From positions 96,629-160,628 of the forward strand of contig CM074804.1 in assembly GCA_037447605.1 (NCBI GenBank): a stretch of DNA of 64,000 nucleotides, given 5' to 3'. Every line of letters starts with the position of its first letter. Within the stretch, counting starts at the first letter, position 1. This DNA comes from Zygnema circumcarinatum (lineage: Eukaryota > Streptophyta > Zygnematophyceae > Zygnematales > Zygnemataceae). A program made the position numbers and the translations under genes. The notes beneath the pieces are model-generated. The model saw nothing but the letters and a program-made list of their open reading frames with translations. It searched no databases and had not been told where the DNA came from. Positions 24,179 to 35,884 of this stretch are shown in pieces.

Positions 24179-26968
24179 TTAATTGATGGCATCCACAATG
24201 AGCCTCCGAGACTTGATAGGCGACCACTTCCAGCGCTTGTAATAGATCGCCGTCACGTAGACCAGCGAGAGGATAAAGATCCACTTGAGGCCCATCTGCA
24301 TGCAGCAGCCGTGGAACAAATATGGAATCGTAAGCTCCAAAAAAACCTGGCATACCTAGAGGAAGCGTAAAGCTATCGATGTTGGCAGCCAAGTCAGTCA
24401 TTCTTGACGGAACAGGGCGGTTCACGGTTGAACAACTGCAAATACTATGCAGAGGATCCACGAGCCTATGCAGTCAAGCATGAGCTGAATCTATGCATGA
24501 GGTCCGAAAGTTAGAGGATTTAGTCATTTGAAGATTTGTAGCCGGTTCTTATGAATGAACGTCAGGGTGCCCTATTCACACATGTCGGTGAGGAGGCTGA
24601 GCCCATACCAGCTTGCGTTCATCCATTTCTGGCTCTGCTGCCCAAGAGAGATAGGTCACAACATCCTTGGCCATCTGCATCAAGCCATTGATAGCCGATG
24701 TTAGAGAATTGCAATTTCAAAACAATGCAATTCAAAAAACTGGCAATCTTGAGCGAAATGAGGCCACAAAAAAAATGGAGCTTGATCGAATTCGACAATC
24801 ACCAATCTCAGAAATTACAAGTCCCGGTCAATTTCTCCTGTGGACGCAGAGCGCTCGCACAAACATTGACCCTATTTACTCGACAACCATCTTCTATGAT
24901 GTAAACTACTTAGAGGAGTGGACACATACTTGCGACTCTGTGGCAGGGGTTCCATCCTCGTACTCGACTCCACCATCATTGAGCTGCTTGGGCATGGCGA
25001 TAGCTCCTCCAGGGAAGTAAGGGTTGTAATACAAACCCTCCCTAATCTGCACAATGATCCACATATCAGACGTGCCCTGAAACTGTTCTTCCATTCAGCC
25101 ACTCGTACATATTGCAAGGATATAATTACAAAAAAGAAATTCGTTTCTTTGTGCCCAATGGACATCCAACTCTCAAAACCATTGTGAGCGAAAAGTTACA
25201 GTCCACTTACATGGACACCGGCAGGGGGCTCGCGGTATCCAGTGAGTAGGGCAAAAACGTAATTCTGTCCATCATGCCGGGCCTGCAAACACAAAAGCAG
25301 ATGAGCATTATTGATACATCGAGGTCTTAACTTGCAAAGCAAAGAGACGTTACTGGTATATAATGTGTACAATTTAGAAATTCTTTAAAATTGGATGGAC
25401 TGAATCTGTAAGTTGTTCCAAAAGAATAGATCAGTGTGGTACCTTTGTAATCAGACTGAGGTCGGGCGGGTAAGCCCCTCCGTTTGCAAAACGGGCAGCT
25501 GCCTCATTGGCATATGGGCTTGGAAGATGATCACTGGGCTTTCCAGGCCTTGAGAACATCTCTCCTTCATCGTTTGGCCCATCCTCGACCTCCACTTCTG
25601 CAGCCAAAGTTTTCACTTCATCCTCTGTGTATGCGACTCCAATAAGGTCACGGTAGGCCACCAAGGACATGCTGTGACAGGAGGCGCAAACCTGCTGGTA
25701 CACCTGGTGGCCTCTTCGGATGCTGCAATTGAAAATTTGAAATGGATATACGAGGTAAGGACCTCAGCATAGACATTGCTTGTTCAAATAGGTCCAAGAC
25801 TTCCAGATCTTCTACGACGAGAATCGATCTAAAAAGCAACAGCCTGCTGATCACATTCTAAGGAATCACCATGCACAAATACGATGCAAAGGTTTTCGGC
25901 TCATTAAAAAAACGACAGGAAAATCAGCCCTAGAACCGCGCAGAAAAAAAACGTCAGAATTCCGGCAAAATCCTTTCTGGCCTTTCACAAGGAGTCCGCT
26001 TGCATTCTTGGCTCAGCAGTATACGAGGCAGAACATCGCAGCATGCTCAAGCTGAAAGTCTGCATTCAACAGTCTGATCATAACCAAAAAAAAATGGTCT
26101 TTGGTTCAGCTCTAAACATGGGAAGTCACTGAAGAAGCCCACTGGCATCAAAAAGATTCCAAATAGTTTGTAAAACAAGAGCCAGGTATTTCCAAAAAAA
26201 CCAAAGGGATAGGCCAAACTCACGATGCATGATCATAGGAGCTGAGAATGCCATTGTGTGGCCAGGGGTACGATGGAGCGTGGAGGCCGTGTTCTGCCTC
26301 GTCCGCATATGTGACCTCTGCGAGGCCAGCAATGGCTACAGCACTGCCTCCTACCAGCCCAAGCGCCCTCAGCATCTTTCCTCCGAAGCTCTCATCGCTG
26401 CATTGCTGCTGAGTGCCCGCAGCTGAAGCAGCAGGGAGCACCTGCTCGGAAAAATGCAGAGAAAGGAAACAGAAAAAAACTTGAGTTACAGCTAGGGTTC
26501 CCAATACACGTGAATCCAAGAAAGTGTCCCTGCTTGTCATTCACCAGAGTGTGGCAGATATCATCATATATACACCCGAAACAATGCCTCACAATGATTT
26601 ATTGTAAGGGATCATCATCGAAAAACGCTGAAGCTCCAAAGCTAGGAAAACTGCAGCAATGCAATTGATTATTTTCCTCATTTTACCAATCGTTTACACA
26701 ATCAAGCGTAGCCAGAACCCTAAGGGATCCTCATCCCAGCCCATGTTCTCTAATCAGGTTGCAATAAGGGGCCTGCTTTAGCCTTTTCACTCCTCTGGTC
26801 GCCGTAACCCTAAAAAGACCTCAAACCCTAAAAGATCATCATTCAAATCTGCGAGTCCCATGCACGAGCAGGCAGGCTGCAAGAGGACACCTGCGTGAGT
26901 TCCTGCCCTCCCTTGGCTGCGCGAGCCTTGATAGCTGCGCCCGCAAGAGCGCTCGTCCTGCGCCACAT
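24179..26968 (-). CDS. CYC1: Cytochrome c1, heme protein of complex III
   Basis: The membrane-anchored c-type cytochrome of mitochondrial cytochrome bc1, which passes electrons from the Rieske protein to cytochrome c. Seven exons: 26891-26968, 26224-26441, 25443-25722, 25211-25282, 24930-25046, 24609-24674, 24179-24295; 948 nt, 315 aa, all phases consistent. It starts [12 protein letters not shown], a basic mitochondrial presequence, followed by the hydrophobic sorting segment [15 protein letters not shown] typical of bipartite c1 leaders. The heme site is VCASCHSMS (CxxCH). The sixth heme ligand is the Met in [10 protein letters not shown]. The single C-terminal membrane anchor is [15 protein letters not shown], followed by basic residues facing the matrix. 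The length matches plant homologues. Confidence 0.97.
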
Positions 26969-27427
26969 GGCTGCCCCTGCGCTCGCCTTCAAGAGCCCCC
27001 CTCCCTCGGCTGCCCTTCTCTCCCCCTCCCTAGCTCTCTCTCGCGAGCAGGAGAGCGTCCAGGGAGAGCGGCTGCTCGCCGAGTTGGCCTTCACATGTGA
27101 GAAACGCCGTCTCGCCGTTTGAACTTGTACATTGTATTGTGCACATGTGAGCGCGACTAGGTGAAAATAGCAACAAAAAAACTGCTGCTGCGGGTACAAA
27201 GGGGGTACAGGGGACGGTCTCGATCCAGATGCAGTGGCCGTCCCGTCCCATCGAAGGGCTGGCGCGCCCCCTGAAGCGAAGCGCGCGGGCGGTGGCCGCC
27301 ACGAAAGGAAAGTACGATTTCTGCATGCATGCATGCATGCGTGCATGCCGGCGAGGTCGGACGGCCGCGATTGTGCCAAGCATCAGATCGGGCAGCGCAC
27401 GCGCCGCCACGTGGCCCACAAATGAAG

Positions 27428-27472
27428 GGCTCCTCGTACCACCTCGTTCGTTGGTATGAGGTACGAGGAGCC
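27428..27472. repeat. Perfect inverted repeat, 13-bp arms
   Basis: GGCTCCTCGTACC (27428-27440) and its exact reverse complement GGTACGAGGAGCC (27460-27472) are separated by 19 bases. It could form a hairpin or cruciform, or bind a dimeric factor in the promoter region. Confidence 0.85.
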
Positions 27473-27496
27473 GCGGCGGCTTTCATCGTGGGTCGG

Positions 27497-27694
27497 GGAG
27501 GAGGAGGAGGAGGGGGAGGAGGAGGGGGAGGGGAGGAGGGGGAGGGGAGGAGGGGGAAGGAAGGAGCAGGAGGGGGAGGGGGAGGAAGAGGGGGGGGAGA
27601 AGGAGGGGGAGGAGAGGAGCAGGAGGGGGAGGAGGAGGAGGAGGAGGAGGAGGAGGAGGAGGAGGGGGAGGAGAAGGAGGAGGGGGAGGAGTAG
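27497..27694. repeat. (GGA)n / GGGGGA purine-rich array
   Basis: About 200 bp of GGA and GGGGGA units directly upstream of the plus-strand gene at 27769. Open frames across it (poly-Gly/Glu/Arg, poly-Pro/Ser/Leu) are artefacts. Confidence 0.95.
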
Positions 27695-27768
27695 GGGGGC
27701 CAGCAGCCAGAGGGCCAGGGGCCATAGCTCCTCTTCTTCTCCCACGAGTTCGGAGGCAACCATCAGAT

Positions 27769-28067
27769 ATGGGGAAGTGTTTTGGAAGACATGGACGTTT
27801 TGAACAAGTACCGAGTCATTATGTAGGACCTCATGGGAGCATACAGGTGAGAGAGTGAAGCTTCCCATTCGTTTATCTCGTTGGAAAGTTCTGCTTTTTC
27901 CTTTTTATTTGGTAGGTTCAGCGCTCTTATGTTTTTGGGGTACTTTTTGAGTGCAGTACAATGCGGAGGGCATCAACTTCCAGCTCTATAGCACCCTCCA
28001 TGGCTACGCAGACGAACATTATAGGCATAAAGTTGTGAGAGAAATAGGGTGGAAAAGTGGAGGCAGG
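27769..28067 (+). CDS. 5' end of an unrecognised gene, interrupted
   Basis: Exon 1 (27769-27846) reads MGKCFGRHGRFEQVPSHYVG and ends CAG/gtgaga in phase 0. Exon 2 starts at 27957 (after gtgcag) with YNAEGINFQLYSTLHGYADE, then HY. From base 28023 the sequence is the ARPC1-derived duplicate, but the frame stays open through it to an AGG/gtgagg donor at 28067. No continuation of the protein was found beyond the CCCATC array. The first 48 codons look like real protein with good splice sites; what follows appears to have been replaced by the duplicated segment, so this is either a truncated gene or a new chimeric one. Family not recognised. Confidence 0.4.
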
Positions 28068-28979
28068 GTGAGGAATGGCGGAGGGAGACGGGTGGGAAGG
28101 TGAGGGTAACGGAGGGAGGGGGAAAGGTAAGTTAAGGAGGCGCGAGAAGGTTCAAGAGAGGAAGGTGGGGGGATATGCAGAGTCAAAGAGAGAGAGGGGG
28201 AGTCTGTGAAGCGGCAGAGGAAGTTGGGGTGGGGGCTAGGTGGGTGAGCAAGCTGATAAAGAAGAAGCACTCCTCCTCCGTCACCAGCGTGGCCTGGCAC
28301 CCTAACAATGTGTGCGGCATAGCCCGCTCATTATATCACTGTGGGCCTCTACTGCGATTCCATTGCACTGCAGCTGCCTATGCTTTCCTTCTCTCCCCCT
28401 CTTCTCTTTCCCCCCCTCCCCCTCTCTCTCTCTCTCCCGCTCGTTCTCTCTCCTTTTCTCCCTCACACGCACGCTTTTTTTCTTTAGATCAACTTTTCAC
28501 CCCATGTCTCCATTCCCTGTCGGCTTTCCCTCGTCTCCTCTCGTCCCTGTCTCACCTCTTTTTTTTCTCACTTTCTCCAACCCCATCCTCCCCTCCCGCT
28601 TCTTTCTCCCACTCCTCTCTCTCCCTTCCGCCCCCTTCAATCGCTTCCACTGTTCTCTTTGACACACTCTCTCGCTTCTCCCTCCCCTCTTTCGCTACCT
28701 TTTTTCCATCGTCACCATGGTAACCTCCCCTCCCTTTCGTCGTATTTTCAATTGATGGGAAGCAGGTTATGCTGGCAACCACCTCCACAGACGGAAAATG
28801 CCGATTTTTTGCAGCTGGCATTAAGGGCGTCGATTCCAAGTGAGCTTGTTACAAATACCAGATCCTTTTGCCGGAACTAAAAGCTACTCAAAGTCAACCC
28901 CTAAAGTTCGTATGGTGACATGCTTTACTCTCTGACATGTAAAAACCATGGAAGTCGTTATACCTTATGTTATGCCGAT
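28023..28979 (+). pseudogene. Partial duplicate of ARPC1 (introns plus exons 6 and 7)
   Basis: 957 bp closely matching ARPC1 18410-19358 in the same orientation, with scattered substitutions and small indels. It carries a full copy of exon 6 (28240-28309, [11 protein letters not shown] intact) and exon 7 (28766-28839) with splice sites kept; exon 7 has one amino-acid change (CRIFAAG to CRFFAAG). All other ARPC1 exons are missing. The left edge falls inside an open exon of another gene. The right edge (after ATGCCGAT) passes straight into the CCCATC array, where ARPC1 itself has ordinary intron. It cannot make a WD40 protein on its own. Confidence 0.93.
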
Positions 28980-29636
28980 CATCCCATCCGTATTTATCCC
29001 ATCCCTATCCCATCCCCATCCCTATCCCACCCCCATCCCCATCCCATCCCCATCCCATCCCCATCCCATCCCCATCCCATCCCCATCCATCCCATCCCAA
29101 TCCCCATCCCATCCCCATCCATCCCATCCCAATCCCCATCCCATCCCCATCCATCCCATCTCCATCCCCATCCCCATCCCCATCTCCCCATCTATGCCAT
29201 CTCCATCCCCATCCCTCCCATCTCCATCCCCATCCCCATCCCCATCCCCATCCCCATCCCCATCCCCATCCCCATCCCCATCCCCATCCCCATCCCCATC
29301 CCCATCCCCATCCCATCCTCATCAGCTATCCATCCCATCCCCATCCCCATCCCCATCCCATCCCCATCAGCTATCCATCCCATTTCCATCCCCATCCCCA
29401 TCCCATCCCCATCCATCCCATCTTCATCCCCATCCCCATCCCCATCTCCCCATCTATGCCATCTCCATCCCCATCCCTCCCTTCTCCATCCCCATCCCAT
29501 CCCCATCAGCTATCCATCTCCATCCCCATCCCCATCCCCATCCCATCCCCATCAGCTATCCATCCCATTTCCATCCCCATCCCCATCCCCATCCCATCCC
29601 CATCCATCCCATCTCCATCCCCATTCCCATCCCCAT
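28980..29636. repeat. (CCCATC)n array
   Basis: About 650 bp of CCCATC/CCCCATCC units with ATCAGCTATCCATCC and ATCTATGCCATC interruptions that themselves recur, so higher-order duplication has occurred. It abuts the ARPC1 duplicate. A small array of the same unit lies at 61237-61276. Confidence 0.96.
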
Positions 29637-29845
29637 CGGACACCTGGCATGGAGCTTCCGTACAGCGCCTTCCCCCTCTCCTTTCCCTTCCTCCTCGCTC
29701 CTCGGCTTCGGCAAATCTCCACCGTCCGAGAGATCAACGGTCCAAACCGCCCCCCGCACTCCCACAGCGGAGCCGTCCGCTAAACCCTGCGTGTCCGCCG
29801 CCGTTTTTAGGGCGCTGTGCTTTCAGAATTTCTGATTTCACCTTA

Positions 29846-30799
29846 CTTCAAGATGGCGGGAGAAGAACTAGACAAGAAAATAGATTAATTGAACCTCCCA
29901 ACAATACTGCTGAGAGACCTCCCGTGGTCTCAGAAGTAGGGCAGAGTCTCCCACGTGAGAAGGAGGAGGTTGCTGCTAGCATTCCTGCAGTATCTGGCGG
30001 AGCTCTTGATATGCAGGGGGAAAGACGAGGAAAGGGGGGCTGGTTGGAGGAGACAGCCAAACTCTTTTGGCGGAGCTCTTGATGTGCAGTGGGGAGAACG
30101 AAGGAAGGCGGAAATCAAAGCACTCGCTATAATGCTCGCTAGATCTAAACGACTATTAACTGAAGCACAATTGAAAGTGCAGGATAGGGAAGAACATCTA
30201 AAAGGAGGGGAGGAGCCAGTATCTGGCGGAGCTGAAGCTTAGGATGCAAGTGGAGCGGAGACTTTGGAGAAGCAAAAGGATGTACCAGATGAGCACAAAG
30301 AGGAGGAGGTCGATGACACTTTTCTCGATGAACAGCAAGATGAACTGATGGAGGAGGGAGAAATGCTGATGAATACGAGGAAGAGGGAGAGATAAGGGAT
30401 GATGGAAAGAAAGCAGCAGAGCTCCTACTCGATGAAGGATTGGTGAGCCTTGATCCTGCCAAAGAAAGCGAGCCAGCACCGACTGCAAAGGAGCCTGCTA
30501 ACTTAGCCCCAAGACCTCCCAGAGTGACTAGAGGATCTCGAGTGAGGGCTACTTTTGCTCCGGGCATCTTAGGGCCCTCCGCTGCTGCTGGACTCCGTAC
30601 ATGGACAGCAAAGCTGGCTGGTGCTGGAAGAGGGGCGGAGGGTCCTCATGGAGGGGAAGCAGGCAGTGTATTATCGGGAAGGGGTAGAATTGTCACTATT
30701 GCTGAACAAGCAAATGAGACTCCTGCTCTCAGGGAACAGCGCCGAGCCGAAAGGTTTGCAAAGAAGCCGACATCACCCCGTGTTCGAGGGCGCGGCAAG
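29846..30799 (+). other. Frame-broken acidic coding-like region
   Basis: Open, biased sequence runs through several frames: RPPVVSEVGQSLPREKEEV (29.9 kb), then KALAIMLARSKRLLTEAQLK (30.1 kb), then KEEEVDDTFLDEQQDELM (30.3 kb), then after a shift near 30360 ADEYEEEGEIRDDGKKAAEL, continuing open through VTRGSRVRATFAPG and LREQRRAERFAKKP to AAG/gtcagt at 30799. A partial internal repeat (GGAGCTCTTGATATGCAG and GGAGCTCTTGATGTGCAG) occurs at 29999 and 30072. It may be a decayed gene or a real gene with unresolved introns. Product not recognised. Confidence 0.3.
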
Positions 30800-31938
30800 G
30801 TCAGTTACAGAGGGGCCGTCCCTTTTTCTAAATCTGCAAGATGCTTCACTTAGCAGTCATCCATTTTGCTCATCATTTCTGTTTCCACTAACTCACATTC
30901 TTCAGCTTTTGTGTTTTCGTAGGTCTAAGTGTCTAGCTTGCCTGTGTTGTTGCTTGAGTATTTACTTCTCCAAAGGCTAGGCAGCGAAACTTCTAGTCTG
31001 CATACAGTGATGAGGTTACGCGGTTTTTGCCTGTCTTCTGTTCTCTGTTCTAAATGTTCTCAGGTCTCTCGCATTTCCTCTCCTTCCCCTCTCCCCCTGC
31101 CCCTGTGTTCACACATAGTGTGCATACATGTGTATCGCATGCGTATCTGACCAATTGGATCCGCCTTGTTTGACTGCGGTTGAATGCAGGTGGTGTTGGG
31201 GTTGGTCGAGGAGATTGGCCTTCCGGCGAGTGCCTAGGGCTAGAACACATTCGCTCAAAGCCGAAGTGATTGCGACGAGGGTGGACGAAACTCTCAGCGG
31301 GAATGCACCCAGTGCTTTCTTTCTTGCGCCTGCGCAAGTGATCAGTGCGGCGCTTGACCTTATGGCAGCGCAATGGTAGTGGGCAATGGCCTTGCCTTCT
31401 GCCCTGCCTGCCCTGCCCTGCCCCGCCCTGGCCACGTTAAAAAATAAGGAGTTTTCGCCGCTTTGGGGCTTTCTCCTCTCAGTTTTGCATTGCGCTTTGC
31501 ATGTCCATTTCATGGCATCGCCATCGCGAGGCCAATGCCAAATCAGACTCAACCTTACATTGGTTTTACATATTGCCTTTGATCATATGCAACTTGGTAG
31601 CAACGCCATCGTGAGATGAATGCCAATGCCAACATTGAACATTGAGCATTGGACATCGAACACCGAGCATTGAACATTGGAAATTGAACATTGAACATTG
31701 AACATTGAACATTGAACATTGAACATTGAACATTGAACATTGAACATTGAACATTGAACATTATCATTGAGTATCCAAAATTGAACATTGAAAACATTGA
31801 ACCACAACCCCACGTGCCGAACTTGTGCGCTCGCCCACGGAAAGGGCGGAGCACGGCACCCCGAGAGAAGGCGGCTCCTTAGGCTCACCTTGTCGGCTTT
31901 GCCTCCCTCCAGGGCGTTCGAAGCTCTAATACAAATCC
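30800..31938. other. Upstream region of IMPL1
   Basis: Contains the heptamer array (31631-31800) and an open frame at about 31190-31379 (ending VISAALDLMAAQW) that lacks a start and a phase-compatible partner exon. Otherwise nothing is supported. Confidence 0.4.
31631..31800. repeat. (AACATTG)n heptanucleotide array
   Basis: Tandem 7-bp units AACATTG, exact in the core (about 31690-31760) and degenerate on both flanks. It lies about 140 bp upstream of the IMPL1 start codon. Confidence 0.95.
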
Positions 31939-34900
31939 ATGGCCGCGCAGCAATGCAGCAGTTTTTTGAAGCACTTTCCTATTCAAACTTCTGCAAAATC
32001 CAATGAAACGTCCTGCAGAACATCCGCTGCATTAAACTCTAGCTTGAAGGCGGCAAAAGCTGCCTTGACCTTCACGTACAGAGCTCCAAACTATGGCTGG
32101 AATGCCAGAGACGTAATGCAACAGCAGCAAAGTGAGCTCAAGTTGATGACTATGAGAGGACATGCGTCATCATCATCATCAGCAGCAGCAGCATGCAGAG
32201 CAATAGCATCCGTGGCTTCTGGAACTGTTTCCCGAGTCGGTGCAACAGAAACTGGGAGTGTGGCTGTGGCTGATCTGGTGGCTGTGGCTGAGTCTGCTGC
32301 AAAGAGAGGTGCTGCTGTGAGTTACATTTTTTTGGAACCACTTTCCTTACTTTACTGTGCCCTTCGCTTGCTGCTCGGTTTCGTGATAGCTGTGAGAAAG
32401 CCCTTTTCTAGATGAAAATACCGCGTGTTGGAATGAAGCTCCATTTCTTTCATGACCAGCTCGGATATGAAGCATCTATTACCGCTTTAAGTTGTCAGTA
32501 TTTTAAAAAACAGGTTGATGCAGTTGGTATTTTGGCGCTTTTGAAGGTTTTCATATTCGAAGAGCTCAACAGATTGCCTGACATAGGAAATAAAACTAGA
32601 TTTGGAGACTGTGCAGCTCATGCACTGGATTTCCATCATATGACAGGTGATTCTGGAGGCCGTGGATAAACCTCGAAATATCACATACAAAGGTGCCACG
32701 GATCTTGTTACAGAGTAAGTGCCTTGTCTTTGTCTATCCATTTTTTGTCGTCCTTTTCTTTTCTTTTGCTGCAGCTGGTGAGTCTTCGGGCTTCCAAACT
32801 CATACGCAGTATGTCCACATTGGAAGTTAGCCCTTGAAATGCTTTAGGGCTTGAGTATAAGTTCAGGTTTGTTGAGGCTGAGCGGAGGGACCGGGGGTGA
32901 TGCAGCACAGACCGCAACACAGAGCTGGCAGTGCTGGCAGAAATTCGTGAGCGCTTTCCCGACCATCTCCTGCTGGGAGAGGAGGGGGGAGTCAGCGGAG
33001 ATGCTTCATCAGAGTATCTCTGGTGCATTGATCCACTTGGTACAATCATCTTCTCTCCCTTTTCTCTCGCACCTGCCTTTGCTTCTTCCTCTCACTCTCT
33101 CAATCTTTGTCCCTCTCTACGCACATAGATACAGACTGCATTCTTCATGGTTTTGCTGCTTACTGGTTTTGCTGCACCTGAACAGATACTGTTGCTGCTG
33201 ATGTTGATGACAGATGGTACAACCAATTTTGCGCACGGTTATCCATGTTTTGCAACATCCGTTGCAGTGCTCAGTAAAGGTCGGCCAGTTGCGGGTTGCG
33301 TGGTGAGAAATTCTACACGAACTTTACGCAGTAACTTCTGGAAGATCTCTAACCACACATAACCCGAAACGAACCTTATTTCGACCTAAAATACAAACTC
33401 TGACAACCGAAGGACCCTTACAATCCTAGAGAATCAAATGCATGAGAACGGAGAATATATGAATCACCTTCAGTTTCATTTTCGCGATTTTGCAAAACAA
33501 GCAAATCTTCTCATCTGTAGCTAGAGAAATGTTGACGCAGGTGGAATTTTCAGGTGGCCCAGGTCATTGGATAACTCGTGTTTTCACGGCTGGTTCAGGT
33601 ACTGTTGAACTGGCATCAAGAAAAAGAAATGCAATACTATCCAAGTTCTAAATAAGCCAAGTGAAGCTTACAGTATAATTGAATCATGAGCAATTTAAGT
33701 TCCATGCACACTTTTTTGTTTAACGGTTAGAGTGTTCTATGTGCAGGAACTGGTGCATTCTGTGACGGAAAGCCTATTCATGTCAGTCTTACTGACAAGG
33801 TATGCAATGTCTTTCTGATCCCTTTCCTCGATCACATGCGAACTTGGCCTCTACCCGTCATACTTCATTTAGACTTTCAACATGGGATAGATAGCCTCCC
33901 GACAATCCTTGGAATGACATAATAAAAGTGGTAAATCATGCAGTCCGTGCCATTTAACTTCTTTCTTTATCCACGGTTCCGAATACTCAATGCTGATTCC
34001 AGCTGCCTATTTGGGAAATTCAGGTGGAAAAGTCTCTTCTTGTTACGGGGTTCGGTTATGAACATGATGAAGCATGGTCAACGAATCTGGAGCTTTTTAA
34101 ACACTTTACTGACGTGAGCCGGGTAAGCGCCAGCGCAATAACGTTGAACATCATCCAAATGTTTCCTATACATTGTCGTAATTTCTGAAGGGAGCAGGAA
34201 AGGCCCGGGCATTGACGGACGAGGGGAGTGTGGGAGGCTGGCTGATGAGGAAGAAAGAGGGGAGATGGGAGAGCGATTGCAGAGAACAATAACTAGCCTT
34301 TTTACTATCTCTCGTCGGGGTTGTGTTGGCCCTATCAGGGAGTGAGGAGGCTCGGCGCAGCGGCTGTGGACATGTGCCATGTGGCTCTCGGCATTGTGGA
34401 TGGATACTGGGAGTACCGACTCAAACCCTGGGATATGGCTGCAGGCGTTCTTGTAAGCTCACTGTACTTTGTGGTCAGAAAGGTCTAGAGATGGAGTGGG
34501 AAGGAAGGAAATGGATGAGGCAGGCAGGAGTTTTGAGACAGGAAATTTGCAGTCCGTTATCAAATGACAATAGCTAGACAACACGTTGAATGTGCGAGAT
34601 TGATTGAAATTTAAAATAATATGAAGGCAGCAGTTTGTCCTGTTGGGTTCTGCCGAAGGGAAGTTAACCATGGACAAAAAGTGAGGATTTCTAAGCTCAA
34701 ATATTTCTTTCTTTCACATTACCTTGGTTTTCATGTTTGTTTGTTTGTCTCAGATAGTAGAAGAGGCTGGTGGCATTGTGACACGGATGGATGGTGGAGA
34801 ATTTAACGTTTTCGATCGATCCGTGCTCGTTTCCAATGCAGCCCTCCACTCACAGGTGTGGTCCAATTCCTCCTGTTTTGTCCAAAGTAGTTTAGACTAG

Positions 34901-35331
34901 TACCCAGCTTATACCGAAAGGACCAAAAGTGTCCTTCAGCAGGGTTGTCTTGGACTGGAGATGATGTCGTTTGCTGGGGTCTCCTACCGATATCCCAACA
35001 TGGACTGGATTTTGTACTTCAATCTATCCCTATGCTTCATCATGCTCCTGCGCTCTTCTGTTTCCGTTACCCTCCTCTCCTCCCTTTTTGCCTCTCATCA
35101 CTTCTTGCCTTCTTGTCTTGTCTCCCAACCGTCTCTCCTACTCTTTCCCCTCCGCTCCTACTGGACTGGCGCAAAATTCCCCAATTCGTCCTAAAGACAA
35201 CTTGACATCTTTGGACTGTTTGACCAATGCAGATTGTGGCGCAAACTGGCCCCGCCACAGAGCGGCTGATCAGTAAAAACTTCGACTTTTCCTTGTGGTT
35301 CAAACCTGCGGATTATGTCTGCCCTTTCTGA
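31939..35331 (+). CDS. IMPL1: IMPL1-type inositol monophosphatase family enzyme, plastid-targeted
   Basis: A Mg-dependent phosphatase of the inositol monophosphatase superfamily. Ten exons: 31939-32316, 32647-32714, 32906-33039, 33214-33302, 33541-33598, 33747-33799, 34024-34122, 34339-34452, 34754-34855, 35233-35331; 1194 nt, 397 aa, phases consistent. Exon 1 encodes a Ser/Ala-rich leader ([20 protein letters not shown] onward) consistent with a plastid transit peptide. Metal-site motifs are [28 protein letters not shown] (across exons 3-4) and [17 protein letters not shown]. The end [13 protein letters not shown] resembles plant IMPL1. Plant IMPL1 acts on inositol phosphates and L-galactose 1-phosphate; substrate here is inferred. 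It converges on the thioredoxin reductase gene, leaving about 820 bp for both 3' UTRs. Confidence 0.93.
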
Positions 35332-35884
35332 GTAAGAGAAGCGTGGCGTTGTGGGATCTCATTCAATTTATATCATGGCAGGCATCACTTTTTCTAATCT
35401 GAAACTGCTTATCAAATAGGTGTAGAGCAATTACAAAAATCCGGTTGCAAATGAGGAGAGTGAGGAGTCTTTGGAAATGATCCTCCAGTCCACCGCAAGC
35501 AGCAGTGCTTGGACGTCGATGTCTTTGAACTAGAATGCTAAGATGTTTATTTGGTGGTTTTTAAACAGTCTGCACACAATAGAGTAATGTTCCAGGGCAT
35601 AGTGAAACGCGAAAGCTCATTCAACCAAAAAGGAGAAGATTAGATCCAAAACCACATGTTTTAATTGTCTTTCGTAACAATATGAAAAGAAACATATTTC
35701 TCTCTGTCGTTAATTTCTATCTTTCAACCCTAGGATATGAATGAGAGCAAGAACTTGTCCAAGGCGAGAGGCTGAGAGTGGAGGACGCTATATGCCACCT
35801 CCCATCCGCCCCTCCGATTGCGAAAAAGCAAGGCTACTTTTCTTCTATTCGCACTTTTTCCATGCGAGGATAAAAAGCCCCCGT

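Larger units (their letters stand above)
26969..27768. other. Divergent region upstream of cytochrome c1
   Basis: 800 bp between the cytochrome c1 start and the start of the plus-strand gene at 27769. It contains a GCAT-rich run (27320-27350), a 13-bp-arm inverted repeat and a GGA array, both listed separately. No other gene is supported. Confidence 0.5.

Noticed and set aside
27157-27868. Long Pro/Ser/Leu and Gly/Glu frames around the GGA array
   Set aside because: Low-complexity translations of the repeat; only the short exon at 27769 has protein-like sequence.
28920-30082. Open frames of 280-370 codons over the CCCATC array
   Set aside because: Ile-Pro/Ser-Pro/His-Pro repeats from a six-base unit; no start context or splice sites.
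35600-35640. Second ATGA on the minus strand (complement of tcat near 35620) as an alternative SECIS
   Set aside because: No complementary arm or GA partner at the right distance; the element at 35885-35950 is much better.
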